Source: Candidatus Rhodoferax bjergmarkensis (GTDB taxonomy: Bacteria; Pseudomonadota; Gammaproteobacteria; Burkholderiales; Burkholderiaceae_C). From it: a stretch of 42,548 nucleotides of DNA. A program made the translations under genes and the position numbers. Of this stretch, positions 16,114-25,223 are shown one piece after another. Position 1 is the first letter of the stretch. The number at the start of each line of letters is the position of its first letter. Below the pieces are notes generated by a model, which ran no database searches, was not told the DNA's origin, and was given only the letters and a program-made list of their open reading frames with translations. Location: the NCBI GenBank assembly GCA_016708345.1, contig JADJFX010000001.1, positions 1 through 42,548 of the forward strand, given 5' to 3'.

Positions 16114-19100
16114 ATGTTTGTTCACCTGCGCCTCCATACCGAATTTTCCGTGGTTGACTCCACCTGCCGCATTGATGAGATTGTCAAAGCCGCAGCGGCC
16201 GACAAGCAGCCCGCGCTGGCCATCACTGACCTCTCCAACCTGTTTGGTGCCATCAAGTTCTACAAAGAAGGGCGTAAAAGGGGGGTCAAACCCCTGATCG
16301 GCGCTGAAATCTGGCTCGAAGGCATGGGAAAAGACCCTGCCGCTTTGTCGCGCATGCTGTTGCTGGTGCAAAACAAGCAGGGTTACCTGAATCTGTGTGA
16401 ACTGCTGGCGCGTGCCTGGACGCAAAACGCGGGCAAACTGCAGGCCACGGTCAAGCTGGCGTGGCTGAAAGAACTCAACGAGGGGCTGATTGCCTTGTCC
16501 GGCGCGCAGGCCGGGCCGGTGGGGCAGGCGCTGGTGCAGGGCGACCAGGCCCGCGCCATGGACTTGGCCTTGCAACTGGGCGGCATATTTGTGCACCGTT
16601 TTTACATTGAACTGCAGCGCGTGGGGCGGGTGGACGACGAAGCCCACGTGACCGCGGCCGTGCAACTGGCGGCGCGCCTGCAACTGCCGGTGGTGGCTAC
16701 GCACCCGATTCAGTTCAATGAACCCGATGACTACGAGGCCCACGAGGCCCGCATCTGCATTGCCGATGGCGAAATTCTGAGCAACCCCAAGCGCGTGCGC
16801 AAATACACCCGCGAGCAGTATTTCAAGTCTATGGCGCAAATGCAGGCGCTGTTTGCGGATGTGCCCTCTGCGCTTGCCAACACGGTAGAAATTGCCAAGC
16901 GCTGCAGTCTCACCCTGGTGCTGGGCAAGCCGCAGTTGCCCGAGTTCCCGACGCCGCTGGTCGACGGTGTACGTATGTCGCCCGAGGAGTACTTTCGCTA
17001 CGCCTCGCACGAGGGCCTTAAAGAGCGCATGTCGCACCTGTACCCCGACCCGGCAGAGCGTGCAGCGCAGATGCCGCGCTACATAGAGCGGCTGGAGTTT
17101 GAGCTGGTCACCATTTTGAAAATGGGATTTCCAGGCTACTTTTTGATCGTGGGCGACTTCATCAATTGGGCCAAAAACAACGGTTGCCCGGTGGGACCGG
17201 GGCGCGGTTCAGGCGCCGGCTCGCTGGTGGCCTATGTGATGAAAATCACCGACCTGGATCCGCTGCAGTACAACCTGCTGTTTGAGCGCTTTTTGAACCC
17301 CGAGCGGGTGTCCATGCCCGACTTTGACATCGACTTCTGCCAGACCAACCGCAACCTGGTGATCGATTATGTGAAGGCCAAGTACGGCAAAGATGCCGTG
17401 AGCCAGATTGCCACCTTTGGCACCATGGCTGCGCGCGGTGTGGTGCGCGACGTGGGCCGGGTGCTGGACATGAGTTACACCTTTTGCGATGGCATCAGCA
17501 AGCTCATACCCAACAAGCCGGGCGTGGCCGTTACCCTGCAACTGCCCCCGAAGGACAAGAAAAAAGACGACAAGCTGGTCTATGCCACCGAGGCCGAACC
17601 CGTTTTGGCTGAGCGCGAAGAAAAAGAGGAAGACGTCAAGCTGTTGCTGGAGCTGGCCCGCAAGCTCGAAGGCATGACCCGCAACATCGGCATGCACGCC
17701 GGCGGTGTGCTGATTGCACCGGGCAAGCTGACCGACTTTTGCCCGCTGTACCAGCAGCCCGGCAGTGACTCCGCAGTGAGCCAGTACGACAAGAACGACG
17801 TGGAAGCCATTGGTCTGGTCAAGTTCGACTTTTTGGGCCTGGCCACGCTGACCATTTTGGAGATTGCGCGCGAGTTCATCATGAAGCGCCACAAGGGTCA
17901 GGAGAACTTTGCCTTTGAAAACCTGCCGCTGGACGACCCCAAGGTGTACCGCTTGTTTTCCGAAGGCAAGACCGAGGCTGTGTTCCAGTTTGAAAGTCGT
18001 GGCATGCAGGGCATGCTGCGGGATGCCAAACCCACCCGGCTGGAAGATTTGATTGCCCTGAACGCCTTGTACCGTCCCGGCCCGATGGACCTGATCCCCA
18101 GCTTTGTGGCGCGCAAACACGGGCGCGAGGTGGTGGAGTACCCGCACCCGCTGGTGGCCAATATGCTCTCTGAGACCTACGGCATCATGGTTTACCAAGA
18201 GCAGGTGATGCAGACCGCGCAGATTCTGGGTGGCTACTCGCTGGGCGGTGCCGACATGCTGCGCCGCGCCATGGGCAAGAAAGACGCCGACGAAATGGCT
18301 CGCCAGCGCCAGACCTTTCGGGACGGTGCCGCCAAAAACGACATCAATCAGGACAAGGCCGACGAAATTTTTGACCTGATGGAAAAGTTTGCCGGCTACG
18401 GCTTCAACAAGTCGCACGCCGCCGCCTACTCCCTGCTGGCCTACCACACCGGCTGGCTCAAGGTGCATTACACCGCCGAGTTCTTTTGCGCCAACATGAC
18501 GGTGGAAATGGACGACACCGACAAGCTCAAGGTCTTGTTTGAAGACGCGGTCAAGATGGGGCTGAGTTTTGAGCCGCCCAATGTGAACCGGGGCGTGGCG
18601 CGCTTTGAGCCCATCTCAGACAAACAAATTCGCTACGGCCTGGCCGCCATCAAGGGAACCGGTGAGCAAGCCATTCATGCGATCGTCGCGGCGCGAGAAG
18701 GGCGCGGTGTTGGCCCCAATGCCGAGGTGGTGGGGCCGTTCAAGAGTCTGTATGACTTTTGTTCCCGCGTTGACCGCAGTCGCATTAACAAGCGCACTGT
18801 CGAGGCTTTGATCAAAGCCGGGGCGTTTGACACCATCGGGCTCAACCGCGCCTCGTTGCTGGCTTCGGTGGACCGGGCTTTTGACTTTGGTGCAGCTGCC
18901 CTGGCCAATGCCAAGCAGGTCGGTTTGTTCGACATGGGGGGTGACGACGAGCACGGCTCCAGCACCCAGGAACCGGACTTGGTGGAGGCGCTGCCCTGGG
19001 GCATCAAGGAGCGCCTGACGTACGAGAAAACAGCCGTTGGTTTTTTTCTGTCTGGCCACTTGTTTGATGAGGTAACCCTGGAAGTTCGCCGTTTTGCCAA

Positions 19101-19665
19101 GCGTCAGATTGACGACCTGATTGACACCCGTGAACCGCAACTGCTGGCAGGTATCGTGACCGAGTTTCGCGTGATCAACGGCCAGCGTGGCAAGCTGGGC
19201 CTCTTCAAGCTGGACGACAAGTCCGCCATGATTGACGCCCGGGCCGAGGAAGAACTCATCAATGCCAACAAGCACCTCTTTAAAGACGATGAAGTTATTG
19301 TCGTGATGGGCAAGGTGCGTGACGACCGCTTCTCCGGCGGCAAGCAGCTCACCATAACTCAAGTTTGGGATCTGGACGGGGCGCGCTGTCGTTTCGGCAA
19401 GTACCTGCGCGTGACGGTGGACAAAAAAGTGCCCGATGTGGCGCGCATCCTCAAAGACTACCCGGCCCAGACCGAGCAAACAGAGCAGGGTGATTTGCTG
19501 CGGGGCATGAGCGTGCGCATGGAAATTTCGCGCCAAGTGGACGAACAGACTGCCTGTGCCGAGCTGCAACTGGGTGATGCCTATAAGTTCTTCCCCAGCA
19601 ACGAAGCCCTGGCCGCCTGGCGGGTGCAGGCCGAGCAGGGCAAGGCGGCCATAGTTTATGACTGA
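16114..19665 (+). CDS. dnaE: DNA polymerase III alpha subunit
   Basis: 1183 residues, normal for the replicative polymerase of the DnaE1 type. Start chosen at the conserved MFVHLRLHTEFSVVD opening of the PHP domain. The palm carries the catalytic aspartates in PDFDIDFCQ (Asp 403 and 405) and FDFLGL (Asp 572). The fingers region has GPGRGSGAGSLVAY and RPGPMDLIPSFVARK. A helix-hairpin-helix and an OB-fold (about residues 985-1070) complete the tau- and beta-binding C-terminal part. The frame is intact over 3.5 kb, a useful measure of sequence quality next to the frameshifted nos genes. Confidence 0.98.
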   Translation: MFVHLRLHTEFSVVDSTCRIDEIVKAAAADKQPALAITDLSNLFGAIKFYKEGRKRGVKPLIGAEIWLEGMGKDPAALSRMLLLVQNKQGYLNLCELLARAWTQNAGKLQATVKLAWLKELNEGLIALSGAQAGPVGQALVQGDQARAMDLALQLGGIFVHRFYIELQRVGRVDDEAHVTAAVQLAARLQLPVVATHPIQFNEPDDYEAHEARICIADGEILSNPKRVRKYTREQYFKSMAQMQALFADVPSALANTVEIAKRCSLTLVLGKPQLPEFPTPLVDGVRMSPEEYFRYASHEGLKERMSHLYPDPAERAAQMPRYIERLEFELVTILKMGFPGYFLIVGDFINWAKNNGCPVGPGRGSGAGSLVAYVMKITDLDPLQYNLLFERFLNPERVSMPDFDIDFCQTNRNLVIDYVKAKYGKDAVSQIATFGTMAARGVVRDVGRVLDMSYTFCDGISKLIPNKPGVAVTLQLPPKDKKKDDKLVYATEAEPVLAEREEKEEDVKLLLELARKLEGMTRNIGMHAGGVLIAPGKLTDFCPLYQQPGSDSAVSQYDKNDVEAIGLVKFDFLGLATLTILEIAREFIMKRHKGQENFAFENLPLDDPKVYRLFSEGKTEAVFQFESRGMQGMLRDAKPTRLEDLIALNALYRPGPMDLIPSFVARKHGREVVEYPHPLVANMLSETYGIMVYQEQVMQTAQILGGYSLGGADMLRRAMGKKDADEMARQRQTFRDGAAKNDINQDKADEIFDLMEKFAGYGFNKSHAAAYSLLAYHTGWLKVHYTAEFFCANMTVEMDDTDKLKVLFEDAVKMGLSFEPPNVNRGVARFEPISDKQIRYGLAAIKGTGEQAIHAIVAAREGRGVGPNAEVVGPFKSLYDFCSRVDRSRINKRTVEALIKAGAFDTIGLNRASLLASVDRAFDFGAAALANAKQVGLFDMGGDDEHGSSTQEPDLVEALPWGIKERLTYEKTAVGFFLSGHLFDEVTLEVRRFAKRQIDDLIDTREPQLLAGIVTEFRVINGQRGKLGLFKLDDKSAMIDARAEEELINANKHLFKDDEVIVVMGKVRDDRFSGGKQLTITQVWDLDGARCRFGKYLRVTVDKKVPDVARILKDYPAQTEQTEQGDLLRGMSVRMEISRQVDEQTACAELQLGDAYKFFPSNEALAAWRVQAEQGKAAIVYD

Positions 19666-19726
19666 AAAGCAGCCCGATGTCTGCCTCAGCCGTAAGACGC
19701 TCAAGCCCGGCGGGATCGGCCTTGCA

Positions 19727-20125
19727 TTACTCCACATCCCCGTCGATATACAGCCAGCGCCCGTCCTGGCGCACGAAGCGGCTGGTTTCAATCATGCGTT
19801 CGGCGCGGCCATTCGTCTTGCAACGGGCCACAAACTCCACCACCCCGGCATCGCCCGCCATTTGGGTATGGCGCACCTCCAAGCCCATCCATTGCACGGG
19901 TGCCAGCAGAAGTTCCCCCGGCGCGGTGGACGGGTGCCAAGTGGCTAAAAGGTAGTCGATCAGGCCCAGCACATAGGCACTGTAGCGCGAGCGCATCAGC
20001 GCCTCGGGTGTCGGCGCATGGACTCCACGTAAAAAGCCGTCATGCCATGGTCCGCAACATTCGCAATAGCTTTTTCCGGTACCACAGGGGCATTCCCGCA
20101 ATTTGATGGGCTGGTGGACTTTCAT
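19727..20125 (-). CDS. ychJ: YchJ family SEC-C motif protein
   Basis: 132 residues from ATG 20125 (an open extension to 20176 would run into the repeat element). The N-terminal SEC-C zinc motif CPCGTGKSYCECCGPW is near residue 10, followed by the YchJ domain with the diagnostic RSRYSAYVLGLIDYLLATWHP. Small cytosolic proteins of this family have no settled role. Converges on dnaE with a 61-base gap. Confidence 0.9.
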   Translation of the reverse strand: MKVHQPIKLRECPCGTGKSYCECCGPWHDGFLRGVHAPTPEALMRSRYSAYVLGLIDYLLATWHPSTAPGELLLAPVQWMGLEVRHTQMAGDAGVVEFVARCKTNGRAERMIETSRFVRQDGRWLYIDGDVE

Positions 20126-20175
20126 GGCAGTGTCATTTGGAAAAAAATAAGACGCAAGCGTACACCGTCGCATCA

Positions 20176-20343
20176 CTAGTAGTCCGTTTCATCAAAATCG
20201 ATAAAAAATGAAATTGATGGATTTTTTCGTCAGGCTAGGCGAGAGGAGGCGACATAGCCGTAGCTATGGCAACGACGAACAACGACACATGGCGGAAAAA
20301 TGACACGATTTCATGTATCGGGATTGGTGAAACGGACTACTAG
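20176..20343. mobile_element. MITE-like palindromic element, copy 2 (168 bp, 16-bp perfect terminal inverted repeats)
   Basis: Ends are CTAGTAGTCCGTTTCA and its exact reverse complement TGAAACGGACTACTAG. The centre has the hairpin CATAGC-cgta-GCTATG. The inner blocks CGTCAG, CTAGGCG and GCAACGACGA run in the same order as in the reverse complement of 12991-13112. No coding capacity. No target-site duplication is obvious, unless the CTAG ends include it. Confidence 0.7.
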
Positions 20344-20503
20344 GCACGCGCAATAATCGCCCCACCGGGCGGATCTGAACGCATCGCATCAAGTTGTCCG
20401 CAGCTTTGCACCACCTTGGCTACATAAATTGAGTTATCGTTACGCCCGTTGAATTATTTAATTCACATCAATATTTTCCAAAATGATTAATTCCGGAGTG
20501 TCC

Positions 20504-21661
20504 ATGCAATTTAACGTGAAAATTTCCATGACCTTGATCGCAGCTGCGGTCGCCATGGTGGCTTGCAGCAAAGTGGATGCACCTAGCGCAACAGTGGTCA
20601 AAATCGGTCACGTGAGTCCCACCAGTGGCGGCAGTGCCCATCTTGGAAAAGACAATGAAAACGGTGCCCGTCTGGCAATCGAGGAGCTCAACGCGGCAGG
20701 CGTCATGCTCGATGGCAAGAAAATCACGCTGGAGTTGATGGTCGAAGACGACGCGAGCGATCCCAAGCAAGGCACTGCGGTGGCGCAAAAACTGGTCGAT
20801 GCTAAGGTTGCGGGCGTGATTGGCCACCTCAATTCAGGTACTACCATTCCGGCTTCCAAGTTGTACAGCGATGCGGGAATTCCCCAAATCTCCCCCTCAG
20901 CTACCAACCCAAAGTACACGCGCCAAGGCTTCAAAACAGCATTTCGCGTGGTGGCCGATGACGTTCACCTAGGCAGCACATTGGGGAAATACGCAGTCAA
21001 TACTTTGAAGGGCAAATCCATTGCAGTCATTGACGATCGCACCGCATACGGTCAAGGCGTGGCAGATGAGTTCACCAAAGCGGTTGAGGCTGCAGGCGGC
21101 AAGATCAGTGCCAAGGAATTCACCACCGACAAAGCCACTGACTTCAGCGCCATCCTGACCACCATCAAAGCCAAGCAGCCAGACGTAGTGTTTTTTGGCG
21201 GCATGGATACGGTGGCAGGGCCGATGCTCAAGCAGATGAAATCCTTGGGTATCAATGCAAAGTTCATTGGTGGTGACGGTATTTGCACCACCGAGCTGCC
21301 CAAGCTCGCTGGTGAATCCATGGTCGATGAGCAGGTTTTTTGCGCTGAAGCTGGCGGTGTGGAAGGCGAAGCGAAGGCGGGGCTGGAAGAGTTCAAGACC
21401 AAGTACCAAGTCAAGTTCAATATGGACGTGAAACTGTACTCACCCTATGTCTATGATGCAACCAAGGTTTTGGTGGCTGCCATGGTGAAAGCCAACTCCA
21501 GCGATCCGGTCAAGTACCTGCCCGCATTGGCGGCTACCGCCGATTTCAAAGGCGTTACCGGCCCCATCACCTTTGATGAAAAAGGCGACATCAAAAACGG
21601 TGCGCTGACGCTGATGACCTTCAAAGGCGGCCAACGCACCACTCTGGCTGTGATCCGCTGA
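20504..21661 (+). CDS. branched-chain amino acid ABC transporter substrate-binding protein (LivK-like)
   Basis: 385 residues from ATG 20504, preceded by GGAG. An N-terminal signal peptide ends at a lipobox-like MVAC (Cys about 17), suggesting a lipid-anchored or periplasmic protein. The Leu/Ile/Val-binding fold is clear: VVKIGHVSPTSGGSAHLGKD at the start, VIGHLNSGTTIPASKLY for ligand contact, FRVVADDVHLGSTLGKY, and DVVFFGGMDTVAGPMLKQM. No permease or ATPase genes are adjacent, so it serves a transporter encoded elsewhere or has been retained as an orphan; the ligand cannot be deduced. Confidence 0.93.
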   Translation: MQFNVKISMTLIAAAVAMVACSKVDAPSATVVKIGHVSPTSGGSAHLGKDNENGARLAIEELNAAGVMLDGKKITLELMVEDDASDPKQGTAVAQKLVDAKVAGVIGHLNSGTTIPASKLYSDAGIPQISPSATNPKYTRQGFKTAFRVVADDVHLGSTLGKYAVNTLKGKSIAVIDDRTAYGQGVADEFTKAVEAAGGKISAKEFTTDKATDFSAILTTIKAKQPDVVFFGGMDTVAGPMLKQMKSLGINAKFIGGDGICTTELPKLAGESMVDEQVFCAEAGGVEGEAKAGLEEFKTKYQVKFNMDVKLYSPYVYDATKVLVAAMVKANSSDPVKYLPALAATADFKGVTGPITFDEKGDIKNGALTLMTFKGGQRTTLAVIR

Positions 21662-21686
21662 CCTACCTGAGCGTGCGCGTAGGTCA
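21659..21686 (+). terminator. stem-loop at the end of the LivK-like gene
   Basis: TGACCTAC / GTAGGTCA, an 8-bp perfect stem that begins at the stop codon, with a 12-base loop and no U-run. Confidence 0.4.
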
Positions 21687-21854
21687 GAATGTGCCAATAG
21701 GAAAAAAGTACCCTATGCTCACGCGGAAAGTACATGTTTTTTCCTTCGATCCACACAATGCAATTGAGTGTGCTGGTTTTGCACAGTATTTTTTATGGAA
21801 TGTTTTCATTCGTCCTGTAAATCGGGCATTGCATCAGGTTAAAATCGAAAGACT

Positions 21855-21944
21855 GGAGCGGTGGATGAGCGGTTTAAGTCACACGCCTGGAAAGCGTGCG
21901 TGGGGTTAAACCCACCGCGGGTTCGAATCCCGCCTGCTCCGCCA
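21855..21944 (+). tRNA. tRNA-Ser (anticodon GGA)
   Basis: A 90-nt class II tRNA with an encoded CCA. Acceptor stem GGAGCGG pairs with CTGCTCC. The anticodon stem-loop CACGC-CTGGAAA-GCGTG presents GGA, reading UCC and UCU serine codons. A long variable arm (TGGGGTTAAACCCA) and the T arm GCGGGTTCGAATCCCGC are complete. A -10-like TAAAAT lies at 21840-21845. An intrinsic terminator follows within 40 bases. Confidence 0.97.
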
Positions 21945-21954
21945 GTAAGTCAAT

Positions 21955-21982
21955 AAAAAAGCGCCCTTCGGGGCGCTTTTTT
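21955..21982 (+). terminator. intrinsic terminator of tRNA-Ser
   Basis: A6-GCGCCC-ttcg-GGGCGC-T6: a GC-rich stem with UUCG tetraloop followed by six Ts. Confidence 0.95.
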
Positions 21983-22084
21983 ATTTTTCCTACCATTGTT
22001 TCTACCAATCACTGAAGTGCTTAACTTTGGTGTCAATTGAGACAACACGGACATCGTGGCCAGTGCTTATATAGTGCGTACAAA

Positions 22085-22918
22085 CTAGTCCATCACATGA
22101 GCCGAACTGGCTAGCTCAACCACCACCGGCGTATGGTCGCTGGGGCGTTCGTTTTTGCGCGGGGTTTTGTCGATCACGCAGCTTGTGACCAAGGATTTCA
22201 GCGCATTGCTGACCAAGATGTGGTCAATCCGCATTCCGCGGTTGCGGCGAAAACCAAAATCGCGGTAGTCCCACCACGAGTAGCTTTTTTCAGGCTGCTG
22301 GAACAGGCGAAATGCATCGCTCAAGCCCATGGCAACCAAGGCGCGCAGGTGGTAGCGCTCTTCTTCTGTGCAGTGAATCTGGCCCTGCATACCAACCGGG
22401 TCCCACACGTCCAGATCGTCAAAGGTGATGTTGTAGTCACCCATCAACACTAGCCGGGGGTAGCGGGTTAGTTCGTCTTTGACCCAGTTGCGCAGACCCT
22501 TTAGCCAAGCCATTTTGTACTCGAACTTGTCGCTGCCGGGTTCTTGGCCATTGGGGAAATAGGCACCAATGACGCGAATTGGCTGCGCCGGGGCTTCCTG
22601 CGTGTCGATGTTGTAGGGGTAACTGGCGCACAAAACGCGAGCCATGTCGTCGTTAAAGCCGGGGATGTTTTTGACTACATCAGTGCCAGTGGCGCGCGAA
22701 AGCAGCGCGACGCCGTTGTAGGTCTTTTGACCAAAGGCGATGGCGCTGTAGCCAGCATTGGAAAAGGCGTCGAATGGAAATTTGTCATCTGTCATTTTGA
22801 GCTCCTGCAGCGCCAGCACATCGACCGGCGACCCCGTTGCGCTTTGGGTGGCCAGCCAATCCAGCACCTGCGGGAGGCGAACTGTCAGGGAGTTTACGTT
22901 CCAGGTGGCAAGTTTCAT
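22085..22918 (-). CDS. xthA: exodeoxyribonuclease III
   Basis: 277 residues. An AP endonuclease / 3'-5' exonuclease of base-excision repair in the EEP superfamily. Family motifs are present in order: WNVNSLTVRLPQVLDWL, LALQELK (metal-binding Glu), GYGI-equivalent NGVALLSR, GDYNITFDDLDVWDP, FRRNRGMRIDHILVS and the catalytic His in SDHTPVVVEL. Seven bases downstream of the mipA gene on the same strand, so probably co-transcribed. Confidence 0.95.
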   Translation of the reverse strand: MKLATWNVNSLTVRLPQVLDWLATQSATGSPVDVLALQELKMTDDKFPFDAFSNAGYSAIAFGQKTYNGVALLSRATGTDVVKNIPGFNDDMARVLCASYPYNIDTQEAPAQPIRVIGAYFPNGQEPGSDKFEYKMAWLKGLRNWVKDELTRYPRLVLMGDYNITFDDLDVWDPVGMQGQIHCTEEERYHLRALVAMGLSDAFRLFQQPEKSYSWWDYRDFGFRRNRGMRIDHILVSNALKSLVTSCVIDKTPRKNERPSDHTPVVVELASSAHVMD

Positions 22919-22925
22919 TTTGCGA

Positions 22926-23744
22926 TCAGTTTTGCGCCCTAGTCTCTGCGCGGCTCAGTGTCCAAGCCAAGCCGATACCGGCCGACAAACCGTTGCTTTG
23001 AAGGTGCAAGGGGCTGGCACGGTTGGCACCACCTGCGTAGTTCTCATAGTGAAAAAATCCAAACAAGCGCACATCGGGACTGATGCTTTTGGACGCACTC
23101 AGCGCCAGCCGGGTGGCGATCAAACCCGCCTGAGCCTCATAGGACGGACGTGCGGCGGTCGCGTAGGTCGGTGCAACCTCATAAAAATAGCGGTTCAGTC
23201 TACGGTTACCCCACACTAGGCTGGCGCTGGTTGACGCGCGCCAGCCGTTGTTCAGATCGCGGGTCTCCAGCACCAGCTCGGGCTCGAACGATAAGCCCTG
23301 GCCTTGCACGCCGCTGTTGACTTCCAGCACGCCGCGTACCGGCAACACCAGCAGTACCCGGCTGCCAGCGCTGGGTCTGCCCAGAGTTGCTTTCATGCGT
23401 GGGCCAAATTCGACCAAGGTGCCTAGATCCGGCATTCCTTGGCGTGCAGCAATGTCTTTGGAGTTGGAAGGCAATGACGCAGCAAAGCCGACATCAAACT
23501 CATAGTCATCTGTGTGAACCATCCGCGCGCCCACCCCACCTCGATCCGCTCGCAGTACCTCGCCACGGTAAATCAAAAAGGGCAGTGCCAACGCGCGTGA
23601 AGCGCGATCAGGCGAGCCTGGATAGGCCGGTGTCGAGGCACCGCCGGCAAAGACGCCGACTTCCCACAAGGGCAGGGTGTTTTCTTGCGCTTGGGCGGTC
23701 GACATGGCTGTCAAGAATCCTACCCATAGAAGAAGGAATTTCAT
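22926..23744 (-). CDS. MipA/OmpV family outer-membrane protein
   Basis: 272 residues with a cleavable signal peptide (about 1-19, ending AQA). The mature part has the MipA/OmpV beta-barrel pattern: LPLWEVGVFAGGASTPAYPGS at the start, RALALPFLIYRGEVLRADRGGVGAR, and a C-terminal strand GLSAGIGLAWTL. Family members are described as MltA-interacting scaffold proteins or porin-like proteins, with substrate unknown here. First gene of a two-gene unit with xthA. Confidence 0.9.
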   Translation of the reverse strand: MKFLLLWVGFLTAMSTAQAQENTLPLWEVGVFAGGASTPAYPGSPDRASRALALPFLIYRGEVLRADRGGVGARMVHTDDYEFDVGFAASLPSNSKDIAARQGMPDLGTLVEFGPRMKATLGRPSAGSRVLLVLPVRGVLEVNSGVQGQGLSFEPELVLETRDLNNGWRASTSASLVWGNRRLNRYFYEVAPTYATAARPSYEAQAGLIATRLALSASKSISPDVRLFGFFHYENYAGGANRASPLHLQSNGLSAGIGLAWTLSRAETRAQN

Positions 23745-23937
23745 CGAGAGTACTTATGTGTGTGAATGAAAAGGGCTTCCACGATTGTCGGCTCAACTTT
23801 CGCGAGCAAAGCCGGATCTGTGCTGGTGGGGCACTGGCGCAATTCGGGTATTAGGCTGCTTGCAGCACAAATTATTACGTTTTAGCATTCGGAATGACTG
23901 TGGTTCAGGGGTTATAAGAGAGTTCTTACTTTGAAAG

Positions 23938-24393
23938 ATGAAGATGATAAGAAAATTGACTGCGGCCGTGTTGCTCATGGGGTATTTGGTGGCAGGTACT
24001 GGCGCTGCTGAAACCTCAGTAGGGGTCTCGATTGGTATTCATCAGCCGGGCGTTTATGGCCGAATCGATATCGGCAATTACCCGCAGCCTGTGCTGGTGC
24101 GACCGCAGCCTGTGATCATTGTGCGGCAGCCGATGGCGGTGCAGCACCAGCCTGTTTATCTTTATGTGCCACCAGGGCATAGGAAGAATTGGAAAAAACA
24201 TTGTCACCGCTACAACGCTTGCGGCGAGCAGGTGTATTTCGTGAAGGAGCAATGGGTCAGAGAGCGGTATGAGCACGAACAGCGCAATCGCCGAGAGGAT
24301 TTTCGTGACGATCGACGGGACGACCGTGGCGACCATCGCGGCAACGGAAGTGGCCATGATAAGGGCAGACACGACCACGACAATCGCCGTTAA
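23938..24393 (+). CDS. secreted protein with charged Arg/Asp/His-rich tail, unknown function
   Basis: 151 residues. Signal peptide about 1-23 (VLLMGYLVAGTGAA), then a Val/Pro/Gln-rich region with repeated PQPV motifs (about 48-75: YPQPVLVRPQPVIIV...QHQPVYLY), a Cys-containing segment (HCHRYNACGEQVYFV), and a strongly charged low-complexity C-terminus of Arg, Asp, His and Gly. Similar small proteins are common in betaproteobacteria but I know no function. It has its own terminator, shared with the convergent SWIB gene. Confidence 0.78.
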   Translation: MKMIRKLTAAVLLMGYLVAGTGAAETSVGVSIGIHQPGVYGRIDIGNYPQPVLVRPQPVIIVRQPMAVQHQPVYLYVPPGHRKNWKKHCHRYNACGEQVYFVKEQWVRERYEHEQRNRREDFRDDRRDDRGDHRGNGSGHDKGRHDHDNRR

Positions 24394-24411
24394 GCGCATA
24401 CCGCAGAGAGC

Positions 24412-24445
24412 AACAAAAAGGCCGACGAAAGTCGGCCTTTTTGTT
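24412..24445. terminator. bidirectional intrinsic terminator
   Basis: Perfect 15-bp stem AACAAAAAGGCCGAC / GTCGGCCTTTTTGTT with a GAAA tetraloop. A/T runs on both sides let it stop the secreted-protein gene and the convergent SWIB gene. Confidence 0.93.
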
Positions 24446-24461
24446 AAGCAGCTGAAGCTGA

Positions 24462-24902
24462 TTACTTGAGATGCTTGCCAATCAGGCCAGCCATCTCGAA
24501 CATGGACACTTGCATTTTCCCGAAGACTTCTTTGAGCTTGGCATCTGCGTTGATCATGCGCTTGTTGACCGCATCTTGCAGCTTGTTCTTTTTAATGTAA
24601 ACCCACAATTGCTTCACAACTTCAGTGCGAGCCAATGGGTTGGAACCCACAATGGCTGCCAGCGCGGCGCTTGGTGTTAAAGCTTTCATGAACGCGGCGT
24701 TCACAGTGCGCTTTTTAGCGGGTGCTTTTTTCGCAGCTGGAGCTTTTGCGGGCGCAGCGGTTTTGGCAGGCGCAGCTTTTTTGGCTGGGGCTGCCTTTTT
24801 GGCCGGGGCGGTTACTTTCTTGGCTACAACCGCCTTTTTAGCGGGAGCGGCTTTCTTGGCCGGGGCAGCTTTTTTTGCCGGAGCTTTTTTTGCAGTTGCC
24901 AT
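24462..24902 (-). CDS. SWIB/MDM2 domain protein with histone H1-like tail
   Basis: 146 residues. Residues 1-65 are an almost pure Lys/Ala/Pro tract built of PAKKA repeats, like the tails of bacterial H1-like proteins. Residues ~70-146 are a SWIB domain (LTPSAALAAIVGSNPLARTEVVKQLW, YIKKNKLQD, MFEMAGLIGKHL). SWIB domains are typical of eukaryotic chromatin remodelling and of chlamydial and some proteobacterial proteins. A chromatin or nucleoid role is likely but unproven. AAGGA precedes the ATG by about ten bases. Confidence 0.92.
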   Translation of the reverse strand: MATAKKAPAKKAAPAKKAAPAKKAVVAKKVTAPAKKAAPAKKAAPAKTAAPAKAPAAKKAPAKKRTVNAAFMKALTPSAALAAIVGSNPLARTEVVKQLWVYIKKNKLQDAVNKRMINADAKLKEVFGKMQVSMFEMAGLIGKHLK

Positions 24903-25223
24903 GATTTATTGTCCTTCTAGAAGTTGATTAATCACCAGCAAAAAACTGCTTCTTCACTGGCATGGCGGATGCTACTGGAGAAAGTGTGGGTTTCCAAGGG
25001 GAAAATAGTTTATTTCATTGGGGCGTGTTGTTTTTTCATTGGTGAATTCGGTGTCTTTTTCTCTGTAATCTGCCTTTGAATTGTCAAAGGCGCAAGCCAT
25101 TGCATATGTATTGCAGAAGATGCTGCAACTAACACCGCTTAACCATACGGAATTTCTGTTTTACGGGGGTGTAATTTTCCTGAGGTCACGCTCTACAATT
25201 TTGAATTCGAAAGGACTTCAGAT
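24903..25223. other. AT-rich divergent intergenic region (SWIB gene / rraA)
   Basis: No gene seen. A -10-like TACAAT at 25194-25199 precedes rraA, whose Shine-Dalgarno AAAGGA is at 25209-25214. A small hairpin CTTTG-aattgt-CAAAG lies near 25073-25088. The SWIB promoter should lie in the left half, but no confident element was found. Confidence 0.4.

Noticed and set aside
20176..20343. Insertion sequence
   Set aside because: The inverted ends are good, but 168 bp cannot encode a transposase; treated as a non-autonomous element.
24720..24902. Short GC-rich direct repeats that might be a CRISPR or minisatellite
   Set aside because: They encode the PAKKA tail of the SWIB protein in frame; there are no spacer-repeat units.
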